Source: Cyanobium sp. ATX 6F1
GTDB lineage: Bacteria; Cyanobacteriota; Cyanobacteriia; PCC-6307; Cyanobiaceae
Length of the DNA: 64,000 bases
NCBI RefSeq assembly: GCF_024346315.1
Contig: NZ_JAGQCS010000002.1
Coordinates: 372,001 to 436,000, forward strand
Reading direction: 5' to 3'
In this document: one piece after another, positions 32,835 through 41,353 of the stretch
How positions within the stretch are numbered: position 1 is the stretch's first letter
Layout of the letters: every line of letters begins with the position of its first letter
Notes under the pieces: generated by a model
Seen by the model: the letters and a program-made list of their open reading frames with translations, nothing else
Databases searched by the model: none
What the model was told of the DNA's origin: nothing
Program-made: the position numbers and the translations under genes

Positions 32835-34018
32835 CAGGCCACCCCCGCGATCGCCAGGGCCCGGCGCAGGCCGGCGGTGGCGGCCGCGTAGCTGAAGCCC
32901 TCGATGTGGGCGCGGGCCGCCTGGCCCATCCGCCGCAGGCGCGCAGGGTCGGCCAGGGCCTCGGCCAGGGCGGCGCGCAGGGCGATGGAATCGCCGGCGG
33001 GAAACACCCAGCCTGTGACCCCGGGGATCACCAAATCGGGGCCGCCGCCCACATGGCTGCTCACCAGCACGGGCCGCGCCAGGTTCATCGCCTCGTTGAT
33101 CGCCAACCCCCAGGTTTCGCCAGGCCCCAGGGAGGGAAGCACGAACAGATCGCCCGTGGCATAGGTGCGCGGCATCGCCGACTGGTTCTGGAAGCCGGCG
33201 ATCACCACCCGGCCGGGTGCCAGGGCGGCGGCGGCCTCCCGCAGCTGGCGCTCCAGCACCCCGGCGCCCACCAGCAGCAGCACGGCGGTGGGGTGGTTCA
33301 GGGCGGCAAAGGCCGCCAGGAGTTGCAGGGGTTGCTTCTTGGGTTCGAACTTCCCGGCGATCAGCACCACCGGCGCCCCCGGGGCGATGCCGAGCTCGGC
33401 GCGCCAGGCACGGGCCTCACGCTCGGCCTGGGGCGCGGCGGCCTGGAAACGGGCGTTGTCGACGGCGTGGGGGGCGATCACGATCCGCTGCGCCGACACT
33501 CCGGAGGCCCGCAGCCAGGCGACGTTGGCCGAACCCACAGCCAGGGCAACGGCCAGCCGGCGGAACAGCAGGCGCCGCAACAGGCGGGCCAGGCTTTGCC
33601 GCCAGCCCCTTGGCGCCACCAGATCATGGGAATCACCACGAAACAGGATCGGAATCGTCCTCAGGCGCGGATCGAGCAGCAGGCTCACGTGGGTGCGCCA
33701 GCCGTAGCCGAAGAGCAGCACGGCCTGGGGCCGCCAGGCCAGCAGCTCCAGCACCAGGGAGGGGTTGTGGAGCCCGCCGAAGTGGTGGGTGCCGGGGTCG
33801 AGGGAGACGTTGGCGACGAAACGGCTCGTGTAGCCCTCCAGTAGGGGCAGATCCCACTGGAGACTCTGGCCGAAGCCCCGGTCCAGTTGCTGGGTGACAC
33901 CGAAATCCCAGAGGTGGAACACCTCGATCACCAGATCAGGCTCAGCCGCCAGCGCGGCAAACCAGGGGGCGTAGTACTGGATCGGATGGCTGACGACGAT
34001 CGCAAGACGGGTGCTCAC
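32834..34018 (-). CDS. Glycosyltransferase family 4
   Basis: A 394-aa GT-B enzyme. It starts at GTG 34018, overlapping the Wzy stop (GTGA). N-terminus: RLAIVVSHPIQYYAPWFAAL. Donor domain: VVLIAGKFEPKKQPLQLLAAF and PSLGPGETWGLAINEAMNLARPVLVS, in which the E-x7-E motif reads ETWGLAINE. It has a typical SHVGGGPDLV loop at the end of the domain. The open frame extends to 34072 inside the polymerase gene and is rejected. Confidence 0.9.
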   Translation of the reverse strand: MSTRLAIVVSHPIQYYAPWFAALAAEPDLVIEVFHLWDFGVTQQLDRGFGQSLQWDLPLLEGYTSRFVANVSLDPGTHHFGGLHNPSLVLELLAWRPQAVLLFGYGWRTHVSLLLDPRLRTIPILFRGDSHDLVAPRGWRQSLARLLRRLLFRRLAVALAVGSANVAWLRASGVSAQRIVIAPHAVDNARFQAAAPQAEREARAWRAELGIAPGAPVVLIAGKFEPKKQPLQLLAAFAALNHPTAVLLLVGAGVLERQLREAAAALAPGRVVIAGFQNQSAMPRTYATGDLFVLPSLGPGETWGLAINEAMNLARPVLVSSHVGGGPDLVIPGVTGWVFPAGDSIALRAALAEALADPARLRRMGQAARAHIEGFSYAAATAGLRRALAIAGVA

Positions 34019-35451
34019 GCCGGCAGGAACTTGCGCACCAGCCAGATCACGGCCGAATACATCACCACCCACTGGAAGGCGGCGGCGGCGAAGGTGCTGG
34101 CCACGAATTCGTAGGAGACCACCCAGAGCAGCAGCAGGGTGAGGCTGATCACGCCCGGAGAGGTGAGCAGCAGCTGCTGGCGGCCCAGATTGGCGCTCAG
34201 GCGCAGCAGGGCGCCGCAGCTGATGCCCACCAGTAGGGGGCCGAAGAAGTCGCCGAAATTGCCGAGCGCTTCCGCCAGAAACCCCCAGGCGATGTAGGTG
34301 GTTTCGGTCTGCTCGCGGGTGGCCTGGCGGCCGAAGTGGAGGTTGAGCCGCACCTGGCCCTCCTGGCTGCGGACCTTCTCAGTGGCCAGCACCCGGGGCA
34401 CCAGCACCTGGGGGATCAGCCCATAGCTTTCACCCTCCATCGGGGGAACCCCGGCGGCCAGCTGCCCCTGGATGAAGATCACGTTCTGCAGCGTGTTGAG
34501 GCGCTCGGTGGCCTGCTGGCCGGTGCCGGCGGCCTCTGAGGCGGTGCTGGCGGCGATCCATTCACTGATCAGTTCGATCGGGTTGGAGGGCAGGGGCAGT
34601 CCGCCGCCCCAGTAACGCTCACGGAGCACGAACTTGCCCTGGTTGAGGAAGGCCAGCAGCAGCAGCAGGGCCACTGTGATCGGCAGGGCCCGGCGGGCGG
34701 AGGCCAGCCACAACCCGAAGATCGTGCTCAACAGCATCGCCTGGCTGCTGGATAGCAGGAGCGAGAAGAGGCTCTGACCCACGATCGCCGCCCACAGGGC
34801 CCACCAGACGGCAGCGTTCTGGAGGCGGCCGGCGCCGAACTCGAGGGCACCGAGGAAACCGCCGATCAGCTCCATGGCTGCCGCCAGGGTGCGCACGGGT
34901 GAGAGCAGGGTGCTTCCCAAGCCACCCGCCAGCTGCCAGTAGATCCCTGAGCTGAGCAGCAGATCGATCAGCAGGCCGGCCGCCAGCAGGCCGTGGGGCA
35001 GCAGGGCCAGGCGGCGGGCATTGAGGGGCAGGGGCGGAGCCGGGCGCAACTGGAACCAGCTGGGCTGCACCAGCCACCAGCCCACGAGGAGGCTCAGGAG
35101 CCAGAGGGCCACCGCAAAGCCTGCCGCCACGATCTGGGATCCGCTGGAGTCATCCAGAGCCGCCGTGCTGAGGAGAAGCGGCAGGCCGAAGAGCAGGGTC
35201 TGGAAGCTGACATAGACGGGCAGAATGGGTAGTTCCAGGCCAGCGGAGCGCTCCCAGAGCACAAGCACGCTCCAGCAGGCGGCCAGGATCAGCGCCAGGG
35301 CCAGGGCCTGATCGAAGGAGCGGGACGCCACAAAGGCCACCGACACGAGGCTGCCGGCACCGAACCACTGCAGCAGCGGTTGCTGCAACGCTCGGTAGGA
35401 ACGGGAGAGGTCTTCCGTGGTGGCGGTGGTGAGGGGCGGAAAGCCGGTCAT
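34015..35451 (-). CDS. Wzy-like O-antigen/EPS polymerase
   Basis: A 478-aa integral membrane protein with about 11-12 hydrophobic helices and one large loop around residues 290-390 (LRERYWGGGLPLPSNPIELIS, then EKVRSQEGQVRLNLHFGRQ), the usual place of the periplasmic catalytic loop in Wzy proteins. Wzy sequences are poorly conserved, so the call rests on topology and on its position among glycosyltransferases. It would join repeat units on the periplasmic face. The start at 35451 overlaps the upstream gene by 4 nt (ATGA). Confidence 0.75.
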   Translation of the reverse strand: MTGFPPLTTATTEDLSRSYRALQQPLLQWFGAGSLVSVAFVASRSFDQALALALILAACWSVLVLWERSAGLELPILPVYVSFQTLLFGLPLLLSTAALDDSSGSQIVAAGFAVALWLLSLLVGWWLVQPSWFQLRPAPPLPLNARRLALLPHGLLAAGLLIDLLLSSGIYWQLAGGLGSTLLSPVRTLAAAMELIGGFLGALEFGAGRLQNAAVWWALWAAIVGQSLFSLLLSSSQAMLLSTIFGLWLASARRALPITVALLLLLAFLNQGKFVLRERYWGGGLPLPSNPIELISEWIAASTASEAAGTGQQATERLNTLQNVIFIQGQLAAGVPPMEGESYGLIPQVLVPRVLATEKVRSQEGQVRLNLHFGRQATREQTETTYIAWGFLAEALGNFGDFFGPLLVGISCGALLRLSANLGRQQLLLTSPGVISLTLLLLWVVSYEFVASTFAAAAFQWVVMYSAVIWLVRKFLPA

Positions 35452-36752
35452 CGGCAGCGGCGCAGGAAGTCCATCAACTGGGCGGCCTGGGCGGCGGCGG
35501 TGTGGGGTCTGATCGCCTGCGGATCGAGGGGCACGGGGGTGGCGTACTGATCCCGCTGCAGCCAGGCGTGGTCGATGGCGGCCGCAAGGGTGCCTGGGCT
35601 TTCGCCGCTGGGGAACGGCACCACCGTGCCGCCCCCGCAGCATCTGATCAAGGGCACCACCGGGCTGCGCTCGTGCATCAGCGCCAGCAGGGGGCGGCGG
35701 GCCAGCAGGTAGGGGATGAGCTTGGAGGCGGTGTAGGCCGGATCATCGGAGCCGATCACCAGCAGGGCATCGGCGGCCCTGAGGCTGGCGAGGGTGAGCG
35801 AGAGGGGCAGGCGATCGGTGCGCTCCTCCACCAGGTGGCCCAGCCCGAGGCGCTCGGCAACGGGGCGAATGCTGGGGATCCCGGACCCTGCGGCGGCGTA
35901 GGAGGTGCCGAGGAAATGGAGCCGCAGGCGGCTCAGCAGGCTTGCTGAAGCATGGCGCTTGAGGGCGAGGAACAGGCCCTCGAGCGCCGTGGTGAGATCA
36001 GCGCCGCCCCGGCCGATCGACAGCCAGTGGATCAGCCCGTCGCCGGGATCAAAGGGCAGGGCGCCGGGGGGGATCGCCTCCAGGCGTTCGAAATCCTCGG
36101 GCGCACCGGGAAACGGCAGCTCAAGGGAGGGCCGCCCAACGGTGAAGGGATAACGCCGATGCAGATCGTCGAGGTAGGCCGCACTGACGGCGATCAAACC
36201 GGAGCAGGTCTGCAGCACCCGGGGTTCGCGGCTGCGATTCAGGCGATCGGCGAGGGCGTATTTGAGGCGGCCGCCGGGCGGGCTGATCTGGGGGTGATCG
36301 CGGTAGTAGTCGTTGACCCAGGGATCCTGGTAATCCAGCACGAACGGCACCCCGAAGCGCTGGCGCCAGCGGGGCCCGAGGCGGAAGCAGCCGAAGGCGG
36401 TGCTGGAGACCAGCACCCGATCGAAGGGGCGCTCGTTGAGCAGACGATCACCGGCCGCAGCCAGGGCCCCGAGGCAGCGGGCCTCGACGCTGCCCAGGCC
36501 GGGCACACGGCTCCAGCGCAGGCTGCGGCCGCGGACCCGGTGGATCGGCACGGTGGCCGGCAGAGCGTCCGCCTGCCAGGGATCCATTGGGGAGGCCACG
36601 CAGACGGGATCCACCGCCAGCACCTCCGCCTCCACCCCCTGGGCGGCGAAGTGGGGCAGCAGCATGCGCAGACGCTGGCTGTCGGCGGCGCTGGTGGGGG
36701 GAAAGCGGGGGGAGACCAGAAGAACTCTCAAGATTGGCCCACCAGCAAGCAA
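35448..36752 (-). CDS. Glycosyltransferase, GT4-like
   Basis: A protein of up to 434 aa with a GT-B pattern. N-terminal: LRVLLVSPRFPPTSAADSQRLRMLL, then VLDYQDPWVNDYY, a motif common in the acceptor domains of WbuB-like enzymes. Donor domain: LIHWLSIGRGGADLTTAL and SDDPAYTASKLIPYLLARRPLLALM, where SKLIPYL corresponds to the donor-binding helix. It starts with TTG at either 36752 or 36731; the latter begins at LRVLLVS and fits the family better. Upstream lies AT-rich sequence, so this may be the first gene of a transcript. Confidence 0.82.
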   Translation of the reverse strand: MLAGGPILRVLLVSPRFPPTSAADSQRLRMLLPHFAAQGVEAEVLAVDPVCVASPMDPWQADALPATVPIHRVRGRSLRWSRVPGLGSVEARCLGALAAAGDRLLNERPFDRVLVSSTAFGCFRLGPRWRQRFGVPFVLDYQDPWVNDYYRDHPQISPPGGRLKYALADRLNRSREPRVLQTCSGLIAVSAAYLDDLHRRYPFTVGRPSLELPFPGAPEDFERLEAIPPGALPFDPGDGLIHWLSIGRGGADLTTALEGLFLALKRHASASLLSRLRLHFLGTSYAAAGSGIPSIRPVAERLGLGHLVEERTDRLPLSLTLASLRAADALLVIGSDDPAYTASKLIPYLLARRPLLALMHERSPVVPLIRCCGGGTVVPFPSGESPGTLAAAIDHAWLQRDQYATPVPLDPQAIRPHTAAAQAAQLMDFLRRCR

Positions 36753-36969
36753 GACTGAATTCCGGTCAAATACTCCGAGCCTCTATCACTTAAAATCTCA
36801 AAAATCAGTCATGGTAACGGCATGCACTTGTCGTTGATTGAATCAACCGCGAACAGTTTATGCGTGCTCCGACACTGCAGACGAAAACCCAGATCAGCTA
36901 AAAGAATTGATTCGATATTGTCAAAAGCTGAATTATGCACAATCTCAAACATGAATACTGGCAAGTATC

Positions 36970-37593
36970 TCAACGCTTGCGCACAAGCAGACCTTCGTAG
37001 ACACCAACTTGAGCAGGAACATAATCGACAAAGTTCTGACAAGAAGAAATCTCCTCGATCAAATCAACCAGAATATAGTCCCGGCTCTTGCCCCAAAAAT
37101 CATCATTGTCCCAGTTATCGCAATAAATAAATCCCCCCTTCTTTACCTTTGGAAATCCTTTTGTAAAGCATTCTGATCTTGGGCCTCCATCAATAAACAA
37201 TAGATCTAAATGTCCATCAGGAAGCTCGGAAAAATCCGACATCACGCTTCCACGCCATTCATACCTTAAATCTACATTATCGATTTTCTCGCCTTCTATC
37301 ATTATACATAGTAACTTAAACCATTCCTCCGAAGCTTCAATGCTGACTAAGGACTGAACGCGATCCGAGAGCCAAAGAGTACTAAAACCTGAGCCTACTT
37401 CCCATACCTTCCAATTACTCCGCAGAATCTCGTCTAATTTCTTGGAGGCGGCAAAAGGTATCCAAGGCTGTCGAGGAAAACGCCCGAAAAACTTACGTCG
37501 CAAAGCCTGAGAAAAAGAGGTTAGAGAGTGCGGAAGATTCTTCCAACCCACAAACTGACCCTTTCCAGTTTTCAAGCGACCCATAAATAGCAA
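36970..37593 (-). CDS. Class I methyltransferase-like protein
   Basis: A 207-aa protein with a Rossmann methyltransferase core: VWEVGSGFSTLWLSDRVQ (motif I), LVSIEASEEWFKLL (acidic motif II) and LDLLFIDGGPRSE, then GGFIYCDNWDN. This order is seen in small SAM-dependent methyltransferases of surface glycan clusters. The gene is AT-rich and flanked by AT-rich intergenic DNA, suggesting recent arrival. Start may be ATG 37593 or 37584. Substrate unknown. Confidence 0.78.
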   Translation of the reverse strand: MLFMGRLKTGKGQFVGWKNLPHSLTSFSQALRRKFFGRFPRQPWIPFAASKKLDEILRSNWKVWEVGSGFSTLWLSDRVQSLVSIEASEEWFKLLCIMIEGEKIDNVDLRYEWRGSVMSDFSELPDGHLDLLFIDGGPRSECFTKGFPKVKKGGFIYCDNWDNDDFWGKSRDYILVDLIEEISSCQNFVDYVPAQVGVYEGLLVRKR

Positions 37594-37906
37594 ATCAGTA
37601 GTTTGGCTTAAGCCAAGAAATGACTTCTTAAAGACAGTGAGATTGACCAGAAACCATCACAAGCATGTTTACCATAAACAAGCAAGCAACGTATGTAAAT
37701 TACACCCACGAGAAATGCATGGACAATATCAAAAGCTTGAATCGGAGCAGGTGATTGTTAATTATCGTTCTAGATCTTCGTGCTAGCAATGCGGAAAGCG
37801 GCCGCAGCTCAGTGGACCGAACACCAGGCGTCGAAATAGGTCAGTGTCATGCTCACGCGCTGGCTGTCGACGGGGGGGGGGGGGGGCAGCAGCAGCAGGA
37901 GGCGCA
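37594..37906. other. Intergenic region with a 15-G homopolymer
   Basis: About 310 nt between the methyltransferase and the vapC pseudogene. The left part is AT-rich. The right part is GC-rich and holds a run of 15 G (37872-37886) followed by CAG repeats. On the minus strand, the sequence past the tract reads as a short protein-like tail (VDSQRVSMTLTYFDAWCSVH then stop), possibly a gene remnant. No intact gene is seen. Confidence 0.5.
37872..37886. repeat. Poly-G tract, 15 nt
   Basis: Fifteen consecutive G followed by a short CAG repeat. Such runs are hot spots for slippage and for assembly error. Confidence 0.85.
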
Positions 37907-38308
37907 CTAGGCGGGGCAGATGATTTTTAGACCAGGAAAGGCCTGGCGGTAGCGGCTCTGATCACGGGTGAGGAAGGGAATCCCTTCCACCAGGGCATGG
38001 GCACCGATGAGGAAGTCTGGAAGGATCATTCGCCGCTGGCCGCCACGTTCGAGATAGGCCGCGTGGGCCCTGGCCGCCAGAAACGAGGTCTCTTTCGGAA
38101 TGGGGCGGTAGTCGTAGAGATGGGCGGGCAGAACGTGCTCAACCTCTTCGATGCGCTGCACCGCAAAGGAAATTTTTGCGTACACGATCGCATTGATAAC
38201 AACCGGGCCGGCATTCAGATGGTGCTAATATATCTAATTGCTCCAGAAACACCAGCTGGGATCAGCGGTGAACACATCCAGCAGCACACTGGAATCCACC
38301 AACACCAT
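37907..38308 (-). pseudogene. Broken vapC toxin gene
   Basis: The gene starts at 38308, sharing a base with the antitoxin stop (TGATG), and reads MVLVDSSVLLDVFTADPSW, the normal PIN N-terminus. It then hits a TAG at 38234. The rest of a PIN protein continues in another frame from about 38215 (VVINAIVYAKISFAVQRIEEVEH, LPDFLIGAHALVEGIPFLTRD) to 37907. A frameshift plus a small deletion near 38215-38250 separates the two parts. In the remainder, the usual active-site E of the second segment reads K (YAKISFA). The toxin should be inactive. Confidence 0.82.
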
Positions 38309-38544
38309 CAGGAGGCTTCTCCCCTGGTGAGGGAAAGCAATTCCTCAGTGGTCAGGCGGGTGCGCAGGCGAGCCTCACGCAGCCGGCGAATGCCCTCGTA
38401 GCCACGACTGGGCTGGTCGTCGTCCTTTTCGATCACCACGTGACCGTTCTCTTCCCGAAAGCTAACGGCCGTGTGGGGGAACAGCCCGAAGCGCTCCAGG
38501 ATGGCCTGGGGGATCGTGACCTGGCCCTTGCTGGTGATGCGCAT
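38308..38544 (-). CDS. AbrB-family antitoxin, partner of broken vapC
   Basis: A 78-aa intact antitoxin starting MRITSKGQVTIPQAILERFGL, the AbrB DNA-binding hairpin. The tail (GIRRLREARLRTRLTTEELLSLTRGE) is the toxin-binding half. It survives although its toxin gene is broken, so it may be a harmless relic or could still neutralise a related toxin. Confidence 0.87.
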   Translation of the reverse strand: MRITSKGQVTIPQAILERFGLFPHTAVSFREENGHVVIEKDDDQPSRGYEGIRRLREARLRTRLTTEELLSLTRGEAS

Positions 38545-38584
38545 GTCCGCCCATCAAGTGTAAGAATCTTACTGTTGATGGGCC

Positions 38585-39688
38585 CTACGCCTGCAGCTGC
38601 GGCCGGCGGCTGAAGCGATGGCTTGGCCGCTCGATCAGAGCCCAGAACCCCCAGGCCACCAGCACCGACAGCACCAGGGCCAGCAGACACACCAGCAACT
38701 GAGACAGCGGAGAGAGTGGCCAGCGGCTGAGCAGATTCACCACGCGCCCGCCGATGGGCACGTGAGTGAGAAAGAGCGAATAGGAGATGCCCCCGAACCA
38801 GAGCAACGGCGCCGGGCCAAAGGCCGGAGCCGCCAGGGCCAGGTGCAGCAGCGCAACGCACACCGCGGCCACCAAGGCCTGCTCGATGCCGGCCAGCCTG
38901 GCCAGAAGGAGCAGCAGCCAGGCCATCGCCAGCCAGTGCAACGGCCGGGGCCGCATGGCCTGGTGGGCCGTGACCCAGCCGAGCGCGAACACCGGCAGCA
39001 CCCGGAACACCAGCGTGTTCTGGGGGATCAGCACCGCCAGGGCCGAAACGGCCGCCACCCCCAGTGCGTAGAGCCAGGGTGAAAGAGCCTCACGCTGGGC
39101 GGGCCGGGCCCAGGGTTCGATCAGGCCGGCCACGGCGTAGAACTGCACCTCCAGGGCGAGGGTCCAGGCCACCACCAGGATCCAGCTGCCGCCCAGCAGG
39201 CCGGTGAGGTAGAGGTTGTCGCTGAGCAGGGCCGTGAACGCCTGCGGAACGGTGACGCTGAAGCTGCCCTGATACCCCGGTGCCAGGGTGGAGAGACAGT
39301 TGAGGCCCAGCGCCAGCACAGAGGCCACGGCGTAGGGAGGCTGGAGGCGCAACAGGCGGCGCATCAGAAACGAAGGCAGATCGCGAAGCGAACCCAGCAG
39401 ACCATCCACCGGGGGTGCATTGCGGATGCTCCAGGGAATCACGAAGCCGGTGAGCACGAAGAAGAGCGTGATGCCGTGAAAGCCGATCGCGCCTAGGGCC
39501 GAGGCGGCCTGGAGGAGCGGGCTGGCGGCACCGGCCAACAGCTTGCCGCCGTGGGTGATGTGAAACCAGGCCACGGCAAGGGCCGCCACGCAACGAAGCA
39601 CCTCCAGCGAGTGGATGCGGCCGGATGTGCTCACAGCGTTGAGCGCGCGAACAACTGCTTGGCCCGCAGACCGGGCCTCTCGATCCAT
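38585..39688 (-). CDS. Acyltransferase-3 family membrane protein
   Basis: A 367-aa polytopic membrane acyltransferase. Family elements: RIHSLEVLRCVAALAVAWFHITHG near the start with the conserved His, GITLFFVLTGFVIPWSIR, and FLMRRLLRLQPPY. About ten helices follow. Unlike the acyltransferase at 27734 it has the high GC of the core genome. It would transfer acetyl or another acyl group to extracytoplasmic sugars. Start at ATG 39688, 10 nt after the upstream FkbM gene; an ATG at 39721 would overlap it. Confidence 0.88.
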   Translation of the reverse strand: MDREARSAGQAVVRALNAVSTSGRIHSLEVLRCVAALAVAWFHITHGGKLLAGAASPLLQAASALGAIGFHGITLFFVLTGFVIPWSIRNAPPVDGLLGSLRDLPSFLMRRLLRLQPPYAVASVLALGLNCLSTLAPGYQGSFSVTVPQAFTALLSDNLYLTGLLGGSWILVVAWTLALEVQFYAVAGLIEPWARPAQREALSPWLYALGVAAVSALAVLIPQNTLVFRVLPVFALGWVTAHQAMRPRPLHWLAMAWLLLLLARLAGIEQALVAAVCVALLHLALAAPAFGPAPLLWFGGISYSLFLTHVPIGGRVVNLLSRWPLSPLSQLLVCLLALVLSVLVAWGFWALIERPSHRFSRRPQLQA

Positions 39689-39698
39689 TGGGTTGTCA

Positions 39699-40415
39699 TC
39701 AGTCCCAAGCCGCCGAGGCAATCAGGTCAGAGCCTTGCCGTACATAGAAAGCATCCAGTTGCCACAGGGCCCCATCAAGCGGCCGGTCGTACTGAGGCAG
39801 CACGTCGTAAAGCCGGTAGCCATTTTCTTCGAAGAAACGGTTCACCTCCGCAAAGGTCGGCACATCGCCAATGGGGATCACTGAGAGTTCACAGATGATC
39901 ACCTCAAAGGGTGAGAGGTGATCTACGGCTCCATGCAGAGCCTGCAGCTCATGGCCCTGGAGATCCAACTTCAGCAGATTGGGCAAAAACCCCGGCCGAT
40001 CCTGCAGGATCGCCGCGAGGGTGGCGCAAGGAACCGTGATGCTCCCTTCATCAGGCGATCCGCCCTGTCGGATGCCGCTGTTGGACTCTTGCAGATGAAA
40101 GATGACCGAACCAGCCTGGTCCGACAGAGCTGCCGCGAGCACCTCACTCCCTGCCACCGATGCAGCCAGATCACGAAGCTGTGATTGAGGTTCTGGCTGG
40201 GGCTCAATCATCAGCACCGGCACCTGGGGAAACACATCCCAGAATTCACGCGTCCAGTCGCCGCGATAGGCAACGGCATCGATCGCACCACTGCAACGGA
40301 AGCCCGCCCGTCTGAGCTGCTGCAGGCGGGTGGTCATGTCGCGCACGGCGAACAGGCGACGCTTCAGCGCCTGGCGCCAGTGGTGCGGCACCAAAGTGAA
40401 GAACCTATTCATCAC
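39699..40415 (-). CDS. FkbM-family methyltransferase
   Basis: A 238-aa SAM-dependent methyltransferase of the short FkbM type. GAIDAVAYRGDWTREFWDVFP replaces the usual GxxG start, followed by VLMIEPQPEPQSQL, and the family motif LLKLDLQGHELQALHGA (residues about 150-166). Probably methylates a sugar or a glycan-linked group. It lies between another FkbM gene and an acyltransferase, all on the same strand. Confidence 0.87.
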   Translation of the reverse strand: MMNRFFTLVPHHWRQALKRRLFAVRDMTTRLQQLRRAGFRCSGAIDAVAYRGDWTREFWDVFPQVPVLMIEPQPEPQSQLRDLAASVAGSEVLAAALSDQAGSVIFHLQESNSGIRQGGSPDEGSITVPCATLAAILQDRPGFLPNLLKLDLQGHELQALHGAVDHLSPFEVIICELSVIPIGDVPTFAEVNRFFEENGYRLYDVLPQYDRPLDGALWQLDAFYVRQGSDLIASAAWD

Positions 40416-40459
40416 TGCCGTTGAGGAAACGATTTGCCTTCATGGCATTATACCTAATT

Positions 40460-41329
40460 TTATATAAACACAAAATTCCCGATTCGGCCAAGATCATCCA
40501 CCGGACAGGCTAGGTAGTTGCATCGGCTGATCAGCGGATAGACCTCACCAACCTCGTGGAACAACAAATAACCCTCATCGGTGAATGAGAACAGACGGTA
40601 GCCCAAATCATTCTGCACTCTCAACAGCAATTGGCGGCCATCGTGCCCCCATTCCTTGCAGACATCATCAATCGATTCGATGATTAACAGGGGGCGAAAT
40701 CTCCGGATGGTGTCGGTAGCACCATCGAGAAACTGCATTTCAGCCCCCTCAACATCCAGCTTGATCAGATCGATTTGCTCGATACGAGCAGCAGCGACCA
40801 CATGGTCGAGGGTGTCGAGCCGCACCTGAATCGCCTTGAAGCGGCTCCGCGAATCGTTCGGGCGGCGCAGGCTGGCCGTGGTGCGCACACCGCTGACGGG
40901 CACGTGGAAGGTCACCTCTCCGGAGCGGTCGGCCAGGGCCAGGGGCTCGACGCGGAGGCGACCAAGGCCATTGAGGCAGGCATGCCAACGGAGGCGCCGG
41001 GCATCGGAAGGGTTCGGTTCGAAGGCCACCACTCGCCCGTTCGGACCACTCCTGCGGGCGGCGACCAGGGCATAGAGCCCATGGTGGGCGCCCACATCGA
41101 GCACGGTCATCCCCGGTCTCACGAAGCGCCACAGGAAGCGCAGCTCGTTGACATCCCAACCCCAGAGGTCATGGTTGAGCAGACCCTTAGACGCATCGAA
41201 GAAGGGCATCACCTTGGTCCACACCAGGCGGGTGAACAGCTCGTTCCGCCAACGCAGCGTGTAGACGACTGGAAGGAAGGGGAGCTTGGAGAGAGCGAAG
41301 CGGAGCTTGCAGCTCAGGCGGGTCAGCAC
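40460..41329 (-). CDS. FkbM-family methyltransferase
   Basis: A 289-aa enzyme with motif I VLDVGAHHGLYALVAARRSG, then VVAFEPNPSDARRLRWH and the FkbM core LIKLDVEGAEMQFLDGA. About 70 residues precede the SAM domain. It is encoded 24 nt downstream of the exostosin-like gene. Likely role is O-methylation of the surface glycan. The second of three adjacent modification genes. Confidence 0.9.
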   Translation of the reverse strand: MLTRLSCKLRFALSKLPFLPVVYTLRWRNELFTRLVWTKVMPFFDASKGLLNHDLWGWDVNELRFLWRFVRPGMTVLDVGAHHGLYALVAARRSGPNGRVVAFEPNPSDARRLRWHACLNGLGRLRVEPLALADRSGEVTFHVPVSGVRTTASLRRPNDSRSRFKAIQVRLDTLDHVVAAARIEQIDLIKLDVEGAEMQFLDGATDTIRRFRPLLIIESIDDVCKEWGHDGRQLLLRVQNDLGYRLFSFTDEGYLLFHEVGEVYPLISRCNYLACPVDDLGRIGNFVFI

Positions 41330-41353
41330 AGGGGAATGGCGATGGTCAGAAGC

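Noticed and set aside
36822-37130. 102-aa plus-strand frame in AT-rich DNA
   Set aside because: No domain, and it overlaps the end of the methyltransferase gene on the other strand.
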